Shown piece by piece: positions 15,181-23,792 of a stretch of 64,000 bases of DNA (its first letter is position 1; every line of letters begins with the position of its first letter). The notes under the pieces were generated by a model. It was given only the letters and a program-made list of their open reading frames with translations. It searched no databases and was not told where the DNA came from. The translations under genes were made by a program, and so were the position numbers. This DNA comes from Streptomyces ficellus (GTDB lineage Bacteria > Actinomycetota > Actinomycetes > Streptomycetales > Streptomycetaceae): contig NZ_CP034279.1 in the NCBI RefSeq assembly GCF_009739905.1, positions 4,154,001-4,218,000 of the forward strand. The letters run 5' to 3'.

Positions 15181-15489
15181 GGGGCCGCGCAGGGTCGTCC
15201 CCGCAGGGGATCGGCGGCGAGATACGGCGCCGGGAGCGGGTGGGCTCCCCGCCGACCCCGAGGAGTCGAGCCCGGAGGGGCCACGCCCCCACCCACCGGC
15301 GGTGACCGCACGGGCCCGGACCGGCTCCCGGCGCCGTGCGGCCACCGCCGGTGGGTGGGGGCGGCAACTCCCGGTGGGTGGGGCGGGGCCCCTCCGGGCT
15401 CACCTCCTCGAGGCCGGCGGCCTCGGGTTCCTCGTACAGGAACCCCTGCACCGCCGCCGGCCTCTGCGGGGGCGACCCTGCACGGCCCC
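15181..15489. repeat. Large imperfect inverted repeat in a gene-free stretch
   Basis: The 504 bases between 15137 and 15640 contain no convincing gene. Left arm 15181-15313 reads GGGGCCGCGCAGGGTCG ... CCCACCCACCGGCGGTGACC. Right arm 15334-15489 is its imperfect reverse complement, with long identical blocks such as GCCCGGAGGGGCC and CCCACCCACCGG. The right arm carries an extra internal copy of GGTGGGTGGGG. The RNA would fold into a long hairpin. Downstream is the ribosome site of the D-aminoacylase-like gene. Confidence 0.65.
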
Positions 15490-15640
15490 TCCGGCCGTAC
15501 GCCGGGGGCGAGGCCCCGACAGACGCGGGCGGCGGCATCCCGGGCCGGCCGTCCCGCACCGCCCCGGGCGGGGCACCGTGGCCGCGGCCGGTCACGGCGA
15601 CCCGGCCCGGGGCGCACGTACCAGTGGAGAAGGGGACGTC

Positions 15641-17371
15641 ATGCTGGACCACCTGATCAAGGGCGCCGACCTCGTCGACGGCACCGGCGCCCCGGCACGC
15701 AGGGCCGACGTGGGCCTGAGGGACGGGCGCGTCGCGGTCGTCGCCGCCGCGGGGACCGTCACGGAGCCCGCGCGCGCCACCGAGGACGCCACCGGGCTGG
15801 TCCTCGCGCCCGGGTTCGTCGACCCGCACACCCACTACGACGCCCAGCTGTTCTGGGACCCGTACGCCACACCGTCCATGAGCCACGGCGTCACCACGGT
15901 CGTGGGCGGCAACTGCGGGTTCACGCTGGCCCCGCTGCGCGCGGAGGACGCCGACTACACACGGCGGATGATGTCCAAGGTCGAGGGGATGGCCCTCAAG
16001 GCGCTGGAGGAGGGCGTCGACTGGAGCTGGCACGGGTTCGGCGAGTACCTGGACGCCCTGGAGGGGCGTATCGCGGTGAACGCCGGGTTCATGGTGGGGC
16101 ACTGCGCCCTGCGGCGGTACGTGATGGGGGCCGACGCCGTCGGGGGGCGCCCGACGGCCGGGCAACTGCGCGAGATGGTGCGGCTGTTGCGCGAGGCGAT
16201 GGACGCGGGCGCCTGGGGGCTGTCCACCACGCGGTCGTCGACACACACGGACGGGGACGGCGCGCCGGTGGCGTCACGGCACGCGGAGCCGGACGAGGTG
16301 CTGGCGCTGTGCGCGGCGGTGGGCGAGCACGAGGGCACCCAGATCGAGGCCATCGTCGCGGGCTGCCTGGACCGCTTCGCGGACGACGAGATCGACCTCC
16401 TGGTGGAGATGAGCGCCGCCGCCGGCCGGCCGCTCAACTGGAACGTGCTGACCATCGACGCCGCCGTGCCCGACCGGGTGCCCCGGCAGCTGCTCGCCAG
16501 TGAGCGGGCGCGGAAGGCGGGCGGGCGGATCGTCGCGCTGACGATGCCCATCCTCACGCCGATGAACATGTCGCTGGGCACCTTCTGCGCGCTCAACCTG
16601 ATCCCCGGGTGGGGCGAGGTGCTGGCGCTGCCGGTGGGCGAGCGGATCGCGCGGCTGCGGGACCCGGAGGTGCGGGCGGAGATGCTGCGGCGCGCCGACT
16701 CCCCGGAGGCCGGCGTCTTCCGGCGGCTCGCGGACTTCCGGAGGTACGTCGTCGGCGACACGTACAGCCCGGAGAACGCGGGGCTGACCGGGCGGGTGGT
16801 GGGCGACGTGGCGCGGGAGCGGGGGCTCGACCCGTTCGCGTGCCTGGTGGAGATCTGCGCGCGGGACGGGCTGCGCACGGTGCTGTGGCCCATGCCGCCC
16901 GACAACGACCCGGCCTCGTGGGCGCTGCGCCGCGACACGTGGGAGCACGAGGACGTCCTGCTCGGGGGTTCCGACGCGGGGGCGCACCTGGACCGGATGT
17001 GCGGCGCGCCGTACACGACGCGGTTCCTGGGGGACTGCCTGCGGGGGCGGAGGCTGGTGGGGCTGGAGCGGGCGGTGCGGATGCTGACCGACGATCCGGC
17101 GCGGCTGTTCGGGCTGCGGGACAGGGGCCGGGTCGCGGTGGGCGCCCACGCGGACCTGGTGCTGTTCGACCCGGAGCGGATCGACGCCGGGCCCGCGACG
17201 CTGGTGCACGACCTGCCGGGGGACAGCCCGCGGCTGGACTCGCGGGCGGTGGGCGTCGTGTCGGTGCGGGTCAACGGGGTGGAGACGGTACGGGACGACG
17301 AGGTCACGGGAGCGGTTCCCGGGCGGGTGCTGCGCTCGGGGCGGGACACGAGGACGGTGCCGGTCCGGTGA
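15641..17371 (+). CDS. N-acyl-D-amino-acid deacylase-like amidohydrolase
   Basis: 576 residues. The metal site begins with FVDPHTHYDAQ, typical of D-aminoacylase/dihydroorotase-type amidohydrolases, and later has GGSDAGAHLD. The family hydrolyses N-acyl-D-amino acids, but many actinobacterial members in catabolic clusters have other substrates. GGAGAAGGGG precedes the ATG. The stop overlaps the GTG of the aldehyde dehydrogenase (GTGA), so the products are made together. No CTGACG palindrome is present; the long inverted repeat lies upstream instead. Confidence 0.83.
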   Translation: MLDHLIKGADLVDGTGAPARRADVGLRDGRVAVVAAAGTVTEPARATEDATGLVLAPGFVDPHTHYDAQLFWDPYATPSMSHGVTTVVGGNCGFTLAPLRAEDADYTRRMMSKVEGMALKALEEGVDWSWHGFGEYLDALEGRIAVNAGFMVGHCALRRYVMGADAVGGRPTAGQLREMVRLLREAMDAGAWGLSTTRSSTHTDGDGAPVASRHAEPDEVLALCAAVGEHEGTQIEAIVAGCLDRFADDEIDLLVEMSAAAGRPLNWNVLTIDAAVPDRVPRQLLASERARKAGGRIVALTMPILTPMNMSLGTFCALNLIPGWGEVLALPVGERIARLRDPEVRAEMLRRADSPEAGVFRRLADFRRYVVGDTYSPENAGLTGRVVGDVARERGLDPFACLVEICARDGLRTVLWPMPPDNDPASWALRRDTWEHEDVLLGGSDAGAHLDRMCGAPYTTRFLGDCLRGRRLVGLERAVRMLTDDPARLFGLRDRGRVAVGAHADLVLFDPERIDAGPATLVHDLPGDSPRLDSRAVGVVSVRVNGVETVRDDEVTGAVPGRVLRSGRDTRTVPVR

Positions 17372-18819
17372 GGGAGCGGCTGTTCGTCGGGGGTGAGTGG
17401 GTGGAGCCCGAGCGCGGGCACTACGAGGTGGTCGACCCCGCCACGGAGGAGGTCGTCGGTCTGGCCCCCGAGGCGAGCCCGCGCCAGGTGGAGGAGGCGG
17501 CCTCGGCGGCGCGGGAGGCGCTGGGCGCCTGGTCGGCGACCCGTCCGGAGGAGCGGGCCGCGGTGCTGGACCGGGCCGCCGACCTGATCGCCCGTGACGC
17601 CGAGGCGCACACCCGGCTGGCCCGCGCCGAGAGCGGCGCCACGACGGGCACGGCGCGGGCCATGCAGGTGGGGGTGGCGGTCGCACGGTTCCGCCGGTAC
17701 GCGCGGGGCGCCCTGGAGCCGGTGGAGGAGCCGCTGCCGCCGCAGGTGGCCGGGGCGGGGCCGATGGGGCCGGCGTCGGTGCTCGGGGCGGTCGCGGTGC
17801 GGCGCCCGGTCGGTGTGGTCACCTGTGTCACCTCGTACAACAACCCGTGGGCCAATCCGGCCGGGAAGATCGCCCCGGCGCTGGCGATGGGCAACACCGT
17901 GGTGGTCAAGCCCGCGCCGCAGGACCCGCTGTCGGTGTACGCGATGGCGCGGGCGCTCCGGGAGGCCGGGGTGCCGGCGGGCGTGGTCAACGTGGTGACC
18001 GGTTCGGGGGCGGACGTGGGGGAGGCGGCGGTCGGGTCTCGGCACGTCGACATGGTCAGCTTCACGGGGTCGACGGCGGTGGGCCGGCGCATCGGCGAGG
18101 TGTGCGGGCGGGAGGTGAAGCGGCAGCTGCTGGAGCTGGGCGGCAAGGGCGCGGCGCTGGTGTTCGACGACGCCGACCTGGACGCGGCCGTCCGGGGCAT
18201 CGGCACGACGTTCTCCTTCTACAGCGGCCAGATCTGTACGGCTCCGACGCGGGTGCTGGTGCAGCGGGGGGTGCACGACCGGCTGGTCGAGAAGCTCACC
18301 GCCCACCTGCGCCGGATGACGGTCGGCGATCCGTCGGCGCCCGGGACGGTGGTCGGGCCGGTGATCTCCGCCGCGCACCGGGACCGGGTGGAGGCGTACG
18401 TCGAGCTGGGGCGGGCGGAGGGGGCCCGCGTCATCCGGCACGGGTCCTCCGGGGTGGACGGCAAGGGGTTCTACGTCGCTCCGGCGCTCCTCACCGGCTG
18501 CGGGAACGGGATGCGGGTGGTGCGGGAGGAGATCTTCGGGCCGGTGGTGGTGGTCGTGCCGTTCGACGGCGAGGAGGAGGGCGTCGCGCTGGCCAACGAC
18601 AGCGACTACGGGCTGATCGACTACGTGTGGTCCGGCGACGTGGCCCGCGCGTTCCGGGTGGCGGGCCTGCTGCGGGCGGGCGGGGTGGGCGTGAACACGG
18701 TCGGACGGAACATGGAGGCGCCGTTCGGCGGGTTCAAGAAGAGCGGTGTCGGCCGGGACGTGGGGTCGTACGCGCTGCACGCGTACAGCGAGCTCCAGGC
18801 GGTCGTCTGGCCGGGCTGA
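17368..18819 (+). CDS. NAD(P)-dependent aldehyde dehydrogenase
   Basis: 483 residues with the standard aldehyde dehydrogenase layout: Rossmann domain with FTGSTAVGRR, catalytic glutamate in LELGGKGAAL, nucleophilic cysteine in GQICTAPTR, and C-terminal FGGFKKSGVGRD. It oxidises an aldehyde to an acid with NAD(P)+. The GTG start overlaps the preceding stop by 4 bp. Coupling to an amidohydrolase and proximity to an amino-acid permease suggest amine or amide breakdown, an inference only. Confidence 0.87.
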   Translation: MRERLFVGGEWVEPERGHYEVVDPATEEVVGLAPEASPRQVEEAASAAREALGAWSATRPEERAAVLDRAADLIARDAEAHTRLARAESGATTGTARAMQVGVAVARFRRYARGALEPVEEPLPPQVAGAGPMGPASVLGAVAVRRPVGVVTCVTSYNNPWANPAGKIAPALAMGNTVVVKPAPQDPLSVYAMARALREAGVPAGVVNVVTGSGADVGEAAVGSRHVDMVSFTGSTAVGRRIGEVCGREVKRQLLELGGKGAALVFDDADLDAAVRGIGTTFSFYSGQICTAPTRVLVQRGVHDRLVEKLTAHLRRMTVGDPSAPGTVVGPVISAAHRDRVEAYVELGRAEGARVIRHGSSGVDGKGFYVAPALLTGCGNGMRVVREEIFGPVVVVVPFDGEEEGVALANDSDYGLIDYVWSGDVARAFRVAGLLRAGGVGVNTVGRNMEAPFGGFKKSGVGRDVGSYALHAYSELQAVVWPG

Positions 18820-18846
18820 AAACGGCACGGGAAATTTTGGAAACCG

Positions 18847-18884
18847 GCATATCGGACACGGGTGCGGTTCCCGCATATCGGACG
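18847..18884. repeat. Direct repeat GCATATCGGAC in the permease promoter region
   Basis: GCATATCGGAC occurs twice about 26 bp apart (about 18848 and 18874) in an AT-richer stretch between the aldehyde dehydrogenase and the permease. It may be a regulator site; nothing else indicates its use. Confidence 0.4.
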
Positions 18885-18952
18885 GTGTCGATTTCACCTA
18901 CCAATCGGTCGGTGCGAGTCCGTGGCTCTCTTTCAATCGTTGCCGAGAAGTG

Positions 18953-18969
18953 CATTGCACCGTGCAATG
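18953..18969. promoter_or_regulatory. Palindrome CATTGCA-N3-TGCAATG upstream of the permease
   Basis: CATTGCACCGTGCAATG is a perfect 7-3-7 inverted repeat 64 bp before the permease start, in a stretch richer in A and T than its surroundings. It is probably the operator of a dimeric regulator. Confidence 0.6.
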
Positions 18970-19033
18970 AAAGGCGTAGATCGCGGAGTTCCTTCTTCCG
19001 GATGTGGAAACCGCAGCACCTAACGTCCTTTCC

Positions 19034-20605
19034 ATGACTCAGGTGGAAGCACGGCCCCAGGCCGGAGACACGGTAAGGGGCGTCACCCCGTCGGGTGGCA
19101 CCGGTGACGTACGGAGCAAGGGCCTCGGCGGGAACTCGGTCGGGCTGGTCGGCAGCGCCGTCATCGGCCTCTCGACCGTCGCCCCCGTCTACTGCCTGAC
19201 CTCCACACTCGGCTCCACGGCCGGCGAGGTCGGGCTCCAGATGCCCGCCGTCTTCCTGGCCGGCTTCCTGCCCATGCTCCTGGTGGCCTTCGCCTACCGC
19301 GAGCTTAACCGGGTCATGCCCGACTGCGGCACCTCCTTCACCTGGACCGTCAAGGCCTTCGGCCCCCGGATCGGCTGGATGTGCGGCTGGGGCCTCGTCA
19401 TCGCGACGATCATCGTCCTGTCGAACCTCGCGGGCGTCGCGACCAGCTACTTCTGGCTCCTGGCCGGCGAGATCAGCGGCAACCCGGACATCGCGGCCCT
19501 GGACGACAACAAGGCCGTCCACATCCTCACCTGCCTCACCCTGATCGCCGTCGCCACCGCCATCAGCTACCGGGGCATGACGGCCACCAAGAGCGTCCAG
19601 TACGCCCTCGTCGGCCTCCAGCTCGTCGTCCTGGCCGTCTTCGTGGCCATGGCCTTCTCCAAGGTCGGCAGCGCCGACTTCCCCACCGGCGCCGACTTCT
19701 CCTGGTCCTGGCTCAACCCCTTCGCCGTCGAGTCCTTCTCGGCCTTCACCGCCGGACTCTCCCTCGCGATCTTCATCTACTGGGGCTGGGACGCCTGCAT
19801 GGCGACCAACGAGGAGACCACCGGCAGCGCCAGGACGCCCGGCCGCGCCGCGCTCATCACCATGGTCGTGCTCATCGGCTCGTACCTGGCCACCGGCATC
19901 GCCGCCCAGATGGTCGTCGGCTCCGGCGACAAGGGCCTCGGCCTCGCCAACCCCGACACCTCCGACAACGTCTTCGCCGCCCTCGCCGGGCCGGTCATGG
20001 GCGGCGTCCTCGGCGTGACGCTCTTCGTCGCCGTCCTCGCCTCCGCGACCGCCAGCCTCCAGACCACCTTCATCCCGGTGGCGCGCACGGTCCTCGCCAT
20101 GTCGACGTACGAGGCCCTGCCGCACTCCTTCACCAAGGTCCACCCCCGGTTCCGGACCCCGGGCCTCGCCACGGTCGTCGCGGGCGTCGCCACCGGCGTC
20201 TTCTACACGGTGATGACCCTGGCCAGCGAGAACGTCCTCGTCGACACCATCTACGCGCTCGGCCTGATGATCTGCTTCTACTACGCGCTGACCGCCTTCG
20301 CCTGCGTGTGGTTCTTCCGCGCCGAGCTTACGAACTCGGTGAAGGACGCGCTCTTCAAGGGCGTCCTGCCGGCCCTCGGCGGCCTGATGCTCACCGCCGT
20401 CTTCGGCAAGACCCTCTACGACATGTGGGACCCGGCCTACGGCTCCGGCTCCTCCGTCCTCGGCATGGGGTCGGTGTTCGTGATCGGCGTCGGCCTGCTG
20501 CTCCTCGGCGTCGTGATCATGCTGGTCATGCAGCGCCGCAGCCCCGCCTTCTTCCGGGGCGAGGTGCTGAAGAAGGAGACGCCGTCGCTGGTCGTCGCGG
20601 ACTGA
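19034..20605 (+). CDS. APC-family amino acid/polyamine permease
   Basis: 523 residues with about 12 membrane helices. The first helix region GLVGSAVIGLSTVAPVYCLTSTLG matches the substrate-binding helix of APC transporters. It imports an amino acid or amine with a cation (family knowledge). The ATG at 19034 was preferred to an in-frame ATG at 19004 because the reading from METAAPN lacks coding bias. A palindromic operator lies upstream and a strong hairpin terminator after the stop, so it is probably a single-gene transcript. Confidence 0.87.
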   Translation: MTQVEARPQAGDTVRGVTPSGGTGDVRSKGLGGNSVGLVGSAVIGLSTVAPVYCLTSTLGSTAGEVGLQMPAVFLAGFLPMLLVAFAYRELNRVMPDCGTSFTWTVKAFGPRIGWMCGWGLVIATIIVLSNLAGVATSYFWLLAGEISGNPDIAALDDNKAVHILTCLTLIAVATAISYRGMTATKSVQYALVGLQLVVLAVFVAMAFSKVGSADFPTGADFSWSWLNPFAVESFSAFTAGLSLAIFIYWGWDACMATNEETTGSARTPGRAALITMVVLIGSYLATGIAAQMVVGSGDKGLGLANPDTSDNVFAALAGPVMGGVLGVTLFVAVLASATASLQTTFIPVARTVLAMSTYEALPHSFTKVHPRFRTPGLATVVAGVATGVFYTVMTLASENVLVDTIYALGLMICFYYALTAFACVWFFRAELTNSVKDALFKGVLPALGGLMLTAVFGKTLYDMWDPAYGSGSSVLGMGSVFVIGVGLLLLGVVIMLVMQRRSPAFFRGEVLKKETPSLVVAD

Positions 20606-20630
20606 GCGGACCGGCCGGCACCTGAGCCGG

Positions 20631-20668
20631 GAGGGCGGGCCCCGTGGGACGGCACGGGACCCGCCCTC
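20631..20668 (+). terminator. Strong hairpin terminator after the permease
   Basis: GAGGGCGGG (20631-20639) pairs with CCCGCCCTC (20660-20668), with an inner CCGTG/CACGG stem. It starts 25 bp after the permease stop. Confidence 0.65.
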
Positions 20669-20728
20669 TCCGCACGCCCGCGCCCACTCCGTATGCGTAG
20701 GATCCGGGCGCGGGGCAAGGTGGACGGT

Positions 20729-21046
20729 ATGTATGACCTCAACGCCATCGCAGAGGAACACCTCGTCGCCGCCCACGCCGACGAGCACGGCCGCAGCGCG
20801 AACCTGATCCTCCGGGACCCGCCCCTGCGGCAGAGCGTCATCGCCCTCACCGCCGGCACCTCGCTCGACGAGCACAACACCCCGCCCGCCGCCTCCCTCC
20901 AGGTGCTGCGGGGCGCGGTGAGGGTGACGGCCCAGTCCGGCGACGTGGAGCTGACCATGGGCGCGCTGTACCTGCTGCCGCCCGAGCGGCACGGCGTGAC
21001 GGCGGTGACCGACGCGGCCGTCCTGCTCACCGCCGTCAACGACTGA
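20729..21046 (+). CDS. Small cupin-domain protein
   Basis: 105 residues forming one cupin barrel. LDEHNTPPAASLQVLRGAVRVTAQSGDVELTMGALYLLPPERHGVTAV has the spacing of cupin motifs 1 and 2, with H in DEHNTP and H in ERHGV as possible metal ligands. Such proteins are often sensors or small isomerases. It is followed after 22 bp by the oppositely oriented ABM-type gene. Function unknown. Confidence 0.75.
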   Translation: MYDLNAIAEEHLVAAHADEHGRSANLILRDPPLRQSVIALTAGTSLDEHNTPPAASLQVLRGAVRVTAQSGDVELTMGALYLLPPERHGVTAVTDAAVLLTAVND

Positions 21047-21068
21047 CTCCGGGCGTCCGGCGCGGGGC

Positions 21069-21398
21069 TCAGGCGCGGGGGGTCAGCTCCGCCATGGCGT
21101 CCCAGCCGTCGCGGCCCGGCAGCTCCGCGTTGATGATCTCGGGCGTCGCCGCGATCGCGCCGGCCATCGCCTCCAGACCGGCCGCGAAGTGGTCGGACCC
21201 CACGTGCGCGGCGCCCGCCTCCGCGTCCGCGAAGGCCTCCAGCAGGACGAACCGGTCCGGGTCCTCGACGTCGCGCGACCAGTCGAAGAAGAGGTTGCCC
21301 GGCTCGGCGCGCGTGGCGCGCGTGAAGCCGTCGACCAGCGTGAGCCACTGGTCGCGGTACTCGGGGCGGACGGTGAACCTGACGGCGATGAAGATCAT
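21069..21398 (-). CDS. ABM-domain (antibiotic biosynthesis monooxygenase-like) protein
   Basis: 109 residues of ABM/dimeric alpha-beta barrel type: FIAVRFTVRPEYRDQWLTLVDGFTRATRAEPGNLFFDWSRDVEDP, then a helix with HVGSDHFAAGLEAM. Family members include quinone monooxygenases (YgiN-like) and haem-degrading or unknown enzymes. It lies downstream of the IclR regulator on the same strand and may be under its control. Confidence 0.75.
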   Translation of the reverse strand: MIFIAVRFTVRPEYRDQWLTLVDGFTRATRAEPGNLFFDWSRDVEDPDRFVLLEAFADAEAGAAHVGSDHFAAGLEAMAGAIAATPEIINAELPGRDGWDAMAELTPRA

Positions 21399-21435
21399 GC
21401 CGCTACGGTGCTCCCCGCCCGGCCCCCCGTCCAGC

Positions 21436-22233
21436 TCACGCGCCCGGGATTCCGGCACCGTCGTGAAACGCGGCCACCGCACCTGCCACCGCCGCCCGCA
21501 CCCTCCCGTACCGGTGACGGAACTCCGCGGTCGGCAACGACACCGACAGCGCGTGCCGCGCCTCCCCGTCACCCCCGGGCACGGCCATCGCCACACAGGT
21601 GTACGCCGGGTCCGCCTCCCCCACCGACACCGCGAACCCCCGCCCCCGCACCCGCGCCAGCTCCGCCTCCAGCGGCTCCGCGCCGGTGATCGTCCGGTCG
21701 GTGAACCGGGCCATCCCGTGCTCCGCCAGGAACCGCCGCCGCCCGCCCCTCGACAGCCCCGCCAGCAGCACCTTGCCGTGCGCGGTGGCGTGCGCCCGCA
21801 CCTCCGGCCCGGGCACGAAGGGGTGTGCCGTGTCCGTGACCGGCGCCGTACTGTCCACGACGGTGATCCGCCCGTCCCGGTACGCCGAGAAGTACGCCTC
21901 CGCCCCGCTCTCCCGCCGCAGCCGCGCCAGCACCCCGCCCACCCCCGGCCCGGCCCCCACACGCCGCCGGAACGCCCGGTGCAGCACCGCCACCCCCGGC
22001 CCCGGCGCGTACCCGCCACCCTCGGCCCGCACCAGATACCCGCGCGCCGTCAGCGGCCCCAGCAGGTGGTACACCGTCGACAACGAACACCCCAGCCGTC
22101 GCGCCAGCACCTTCGCCCCCACCGGCCCGCCCGCCTCGGCGACGGCGTCGAGGATCTCCAACGCCCGGTCGACGGACTGCGGACCGGGGGTCTGGGGGCC
22201 GGGGGCCTGGGGGCCAAGGGACGCGCTGCTCAT
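21436..22233 (-). CDS. IclR-family transcriptional regulator
   Basis: 265 residues: an N-terminal winged helix (about 18-80; SVDRALEILDAVAEAGG, RLGCSLSTVYHLLGPLTARGYL) and a C-terminal IclR effector domain (GPEVRAHATAHGKVLLAGL). The first 20 residues are a PGPQ-rich extension. IclR proteins respond to small carbon compounds and usually control neighbouring catabolic genes. The ABM-type gene just downstream is the likeliest target; the effector is not known. Confidence 0.83.
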   Translation of the reverse strand: MSSASLGPQAPGPQTPGPQSVDRALEILDAVAEAGGPVGAKVLARRLGCSLSTVYHLLGPLTARGYLVRAEGGGYAPGPGVAVLHRAFRRRVGAGPGVGGVLARLRRESGAEAYFSAYRDGRITVVDSTAPVTDTAHPFVPGPEVRAHATAHGKVLLAGLSRGGRRRFLAEHGMARFTDRTITGAEPLEAELARVRGRGFAVSVGEADPAYTCVAMAVPGGDGEARHALSVSLPTAEFRHRYGRVRAAVAGAVAAFHDGAGIPGA

Positions 22234-22243
22234 GGGGACGAGC

Positions 22244-23701
22244 CTACGAGGTGCCCAGGAACACCGGGTTCGTGAACGCCGCCAGGGCGCCCGGGAGGCC
22301 GGGGGAGGCCGGGGGGTGGCGGACCTCGGCGCGGACGTAGGTGGCGTACGCGGGTGTCGTCGTCCAGGTGACCGTGCCCGTGCCCGGTGCCGGCAGGGGT
22401 GCCGTGTGCAGGGTGCCCTGGTCGGTGACGAAGTGGGCGGTGCAGCCGGGGGCGCCCGTCACGTCCAGGCGCACCGTGACCGGGGCGCCGGGTGGGACGG
22501 GGAGCCGCTCGCCGATGTCCGCGCGGGCGCCACGGCCGCCGGTCGCCGAGAAAGCCAGCGACACGGCGGCCGACTCGGCGACGTAACTGCGGCCCGCGCG
22601 CAGCCCGGCGAGAATCGCCCGGCGGGTCAGGTCGTCGGCGAGGACGACCGTCTGCGGCTCGCCCACCTTCTGCGGCTCGCGGTGCGCGTCGCTGCCGCCC
22701 ATCGCCGGGGCCCAGCGGCCGAGGGCCAGCGTGCCGTCCCAGTCGGCGAGGGTGACCTCGTCGTCCAGCGTGTACGGGCCGTTCCACACCTCGACCGCGT
22801 CCGCCTCCGCGAAGCCGTACTTCCAGGCGCAGCCGACGCACGTGGCGTGCGGGTGGGCCGGGACGACCAGCCCGCCGGCCCGCCGGATCTCGCGGGCGCA
22901 GTGCCCGAAGCGGTTGTCGCGGGCCCGGTAGCGCCAGTCGACGAACGTACCGGGGTCGGTGCCGACGGCGACGAGGTGACCGTTGCGCGTGGTGACCTCC
23001 TCGCCGGTCAGGATCAGCAGGTCGTCGCCCCACAGGCCCTCCCACGCCCGGTGCGCGGCGTGCGTGTTGTGCTCGGAGGTGTTGATGAAGTCCAGCCCGG
23101 CGGCGCGCGCGGCGGCCGCGACCTCCGCGGGGGTGCGCCTGCCGTCGGAGTACACCGAGTGCAGGTGGCAGTCGCCCCGGTACCAGGCCCTGCCCCGCCC
23201 CCGCGCCCGCTCCGGCGGGTACACCGGGCGCCGGGCCCGCCCCGGCGGGCCGTACGCCAGGCGGACCGTCACCGTGTAGGCCAGGCCCTCGGGCGCCACG
23301 GTGTACGGGCCGAGCACGATGTGCCAGGTGCCCGCCCGGACCGGCCCGGGGACGTACCCGGGGGTGGCGTCGTCGGCACGGAGGAAGAACTCGCTGCGGG
23401 CGCCGCCCGACCAGCCCCGGAAGCCGCGCCCGCCCGGCTCGGTGCCCCGCTCGTCGAAGACGCCGATGTCCAGCGCGTTGCCCTGCGTCCCCGGCGGCAC
23501 GGCGGGCCGCTCGTAGGCGTACGACACCCGCAACTCCCGCACGCCGGGAGGCACTTCGACCGGCAGGTACACGTAGTCCGGCGAACCCGGCGGCAGCGTG
23601 CCGCGCACCACCCGCTCCGTCTCCCCGGCGGCGAAGGCCACACCCCCGGCCGCCACCAGTGCCCCCGCCGCGCCCGTCACGAATCCACGTCTGGCCAGCA
23701 T
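22244..23701 (-). CDS. Tat-exported PHP-domain metal-dependent phosphoesterase-like protein (CehA/McbA type)
   Basis: 485 residues. The N-terminus MLARRGFVTGAAGALVAAGGVAFAA is a twin-arginine-like export signal. A beta-rich region follows, then a PHP domain: GDCHLHSVYSDG, NTSEHNTHAAH, TGEEVTTRNGHLVAVG, VPAHPHA and MGGSDAHRE supply the metal-binding His and Asp residues. CehA/McbA relatives include a carbaryl hydrolase; most exported forms are unassigned phosphodiesterases. GAGGAGGG precedes the ATG at 23701. Its stop is 10 bp from the IclR start on the same strand. Confidence 0.8.
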   Translation of the reverse strand: MLARRGFVTGAAGALVAAGGVAFAAGETERVVRGTLPPGSPDYVYLPVEVPPGVRELRVSYAYERPAVPPGTQGNALDIGVFDERGTEPGGRGFRGWSGGARSEFFLRADDATPGYVPGPVRAGTWHIVLGPYTVAPEGLAYTVTVRLAYGPPGRARRPVYPPERARGRGRAWYRGDCHLHSVYSDGRRTPAEVAAAARAAGLDFINTSEHNTHAAHRAWEGLWGDDLLILTGEEVTTRNGHLVAVGTDPGTFVDWRYRARDNRFGHCAREIRRAGGLVVPAHPHATCVGCAWKYGFAEADAVEVWNGPYTLDDEVTLADWDGTLALGRWAPAMGGSDAHREPQKVGEPQTVVLADDLTRRAILAGLRAGRSYVAESAAVSLAFSATGGRGARADIGERLPVPPGAPVTVRLDVTGAPGCTAHFVTDQGTLHTAPLPAPGTGTVTWTTTPAYATYVRAEVRHPPASPGLPGALAAFTNPVFLGTS

Positions 23702-23792
23702 GCGTGCCACCCTCCTCGCGGCCGGTGAACATCCCGTCAATCCGGAGTGACGGTCTCGGAATTCACCGCCGAAGGCCATACGTTGGGCCGTC

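Noticed and set aside
15137..15640. CRISPR-like repeats
   Set aside because: Repeats are inverted and irregular in spacing, with no spacers of equal length.
14588..16246. Long minus-strand frames across the inverted-repeat region
   Set aside because: Products of high GC content on the non-coding strand; no motifs, overlap two clear plus-strand genes.
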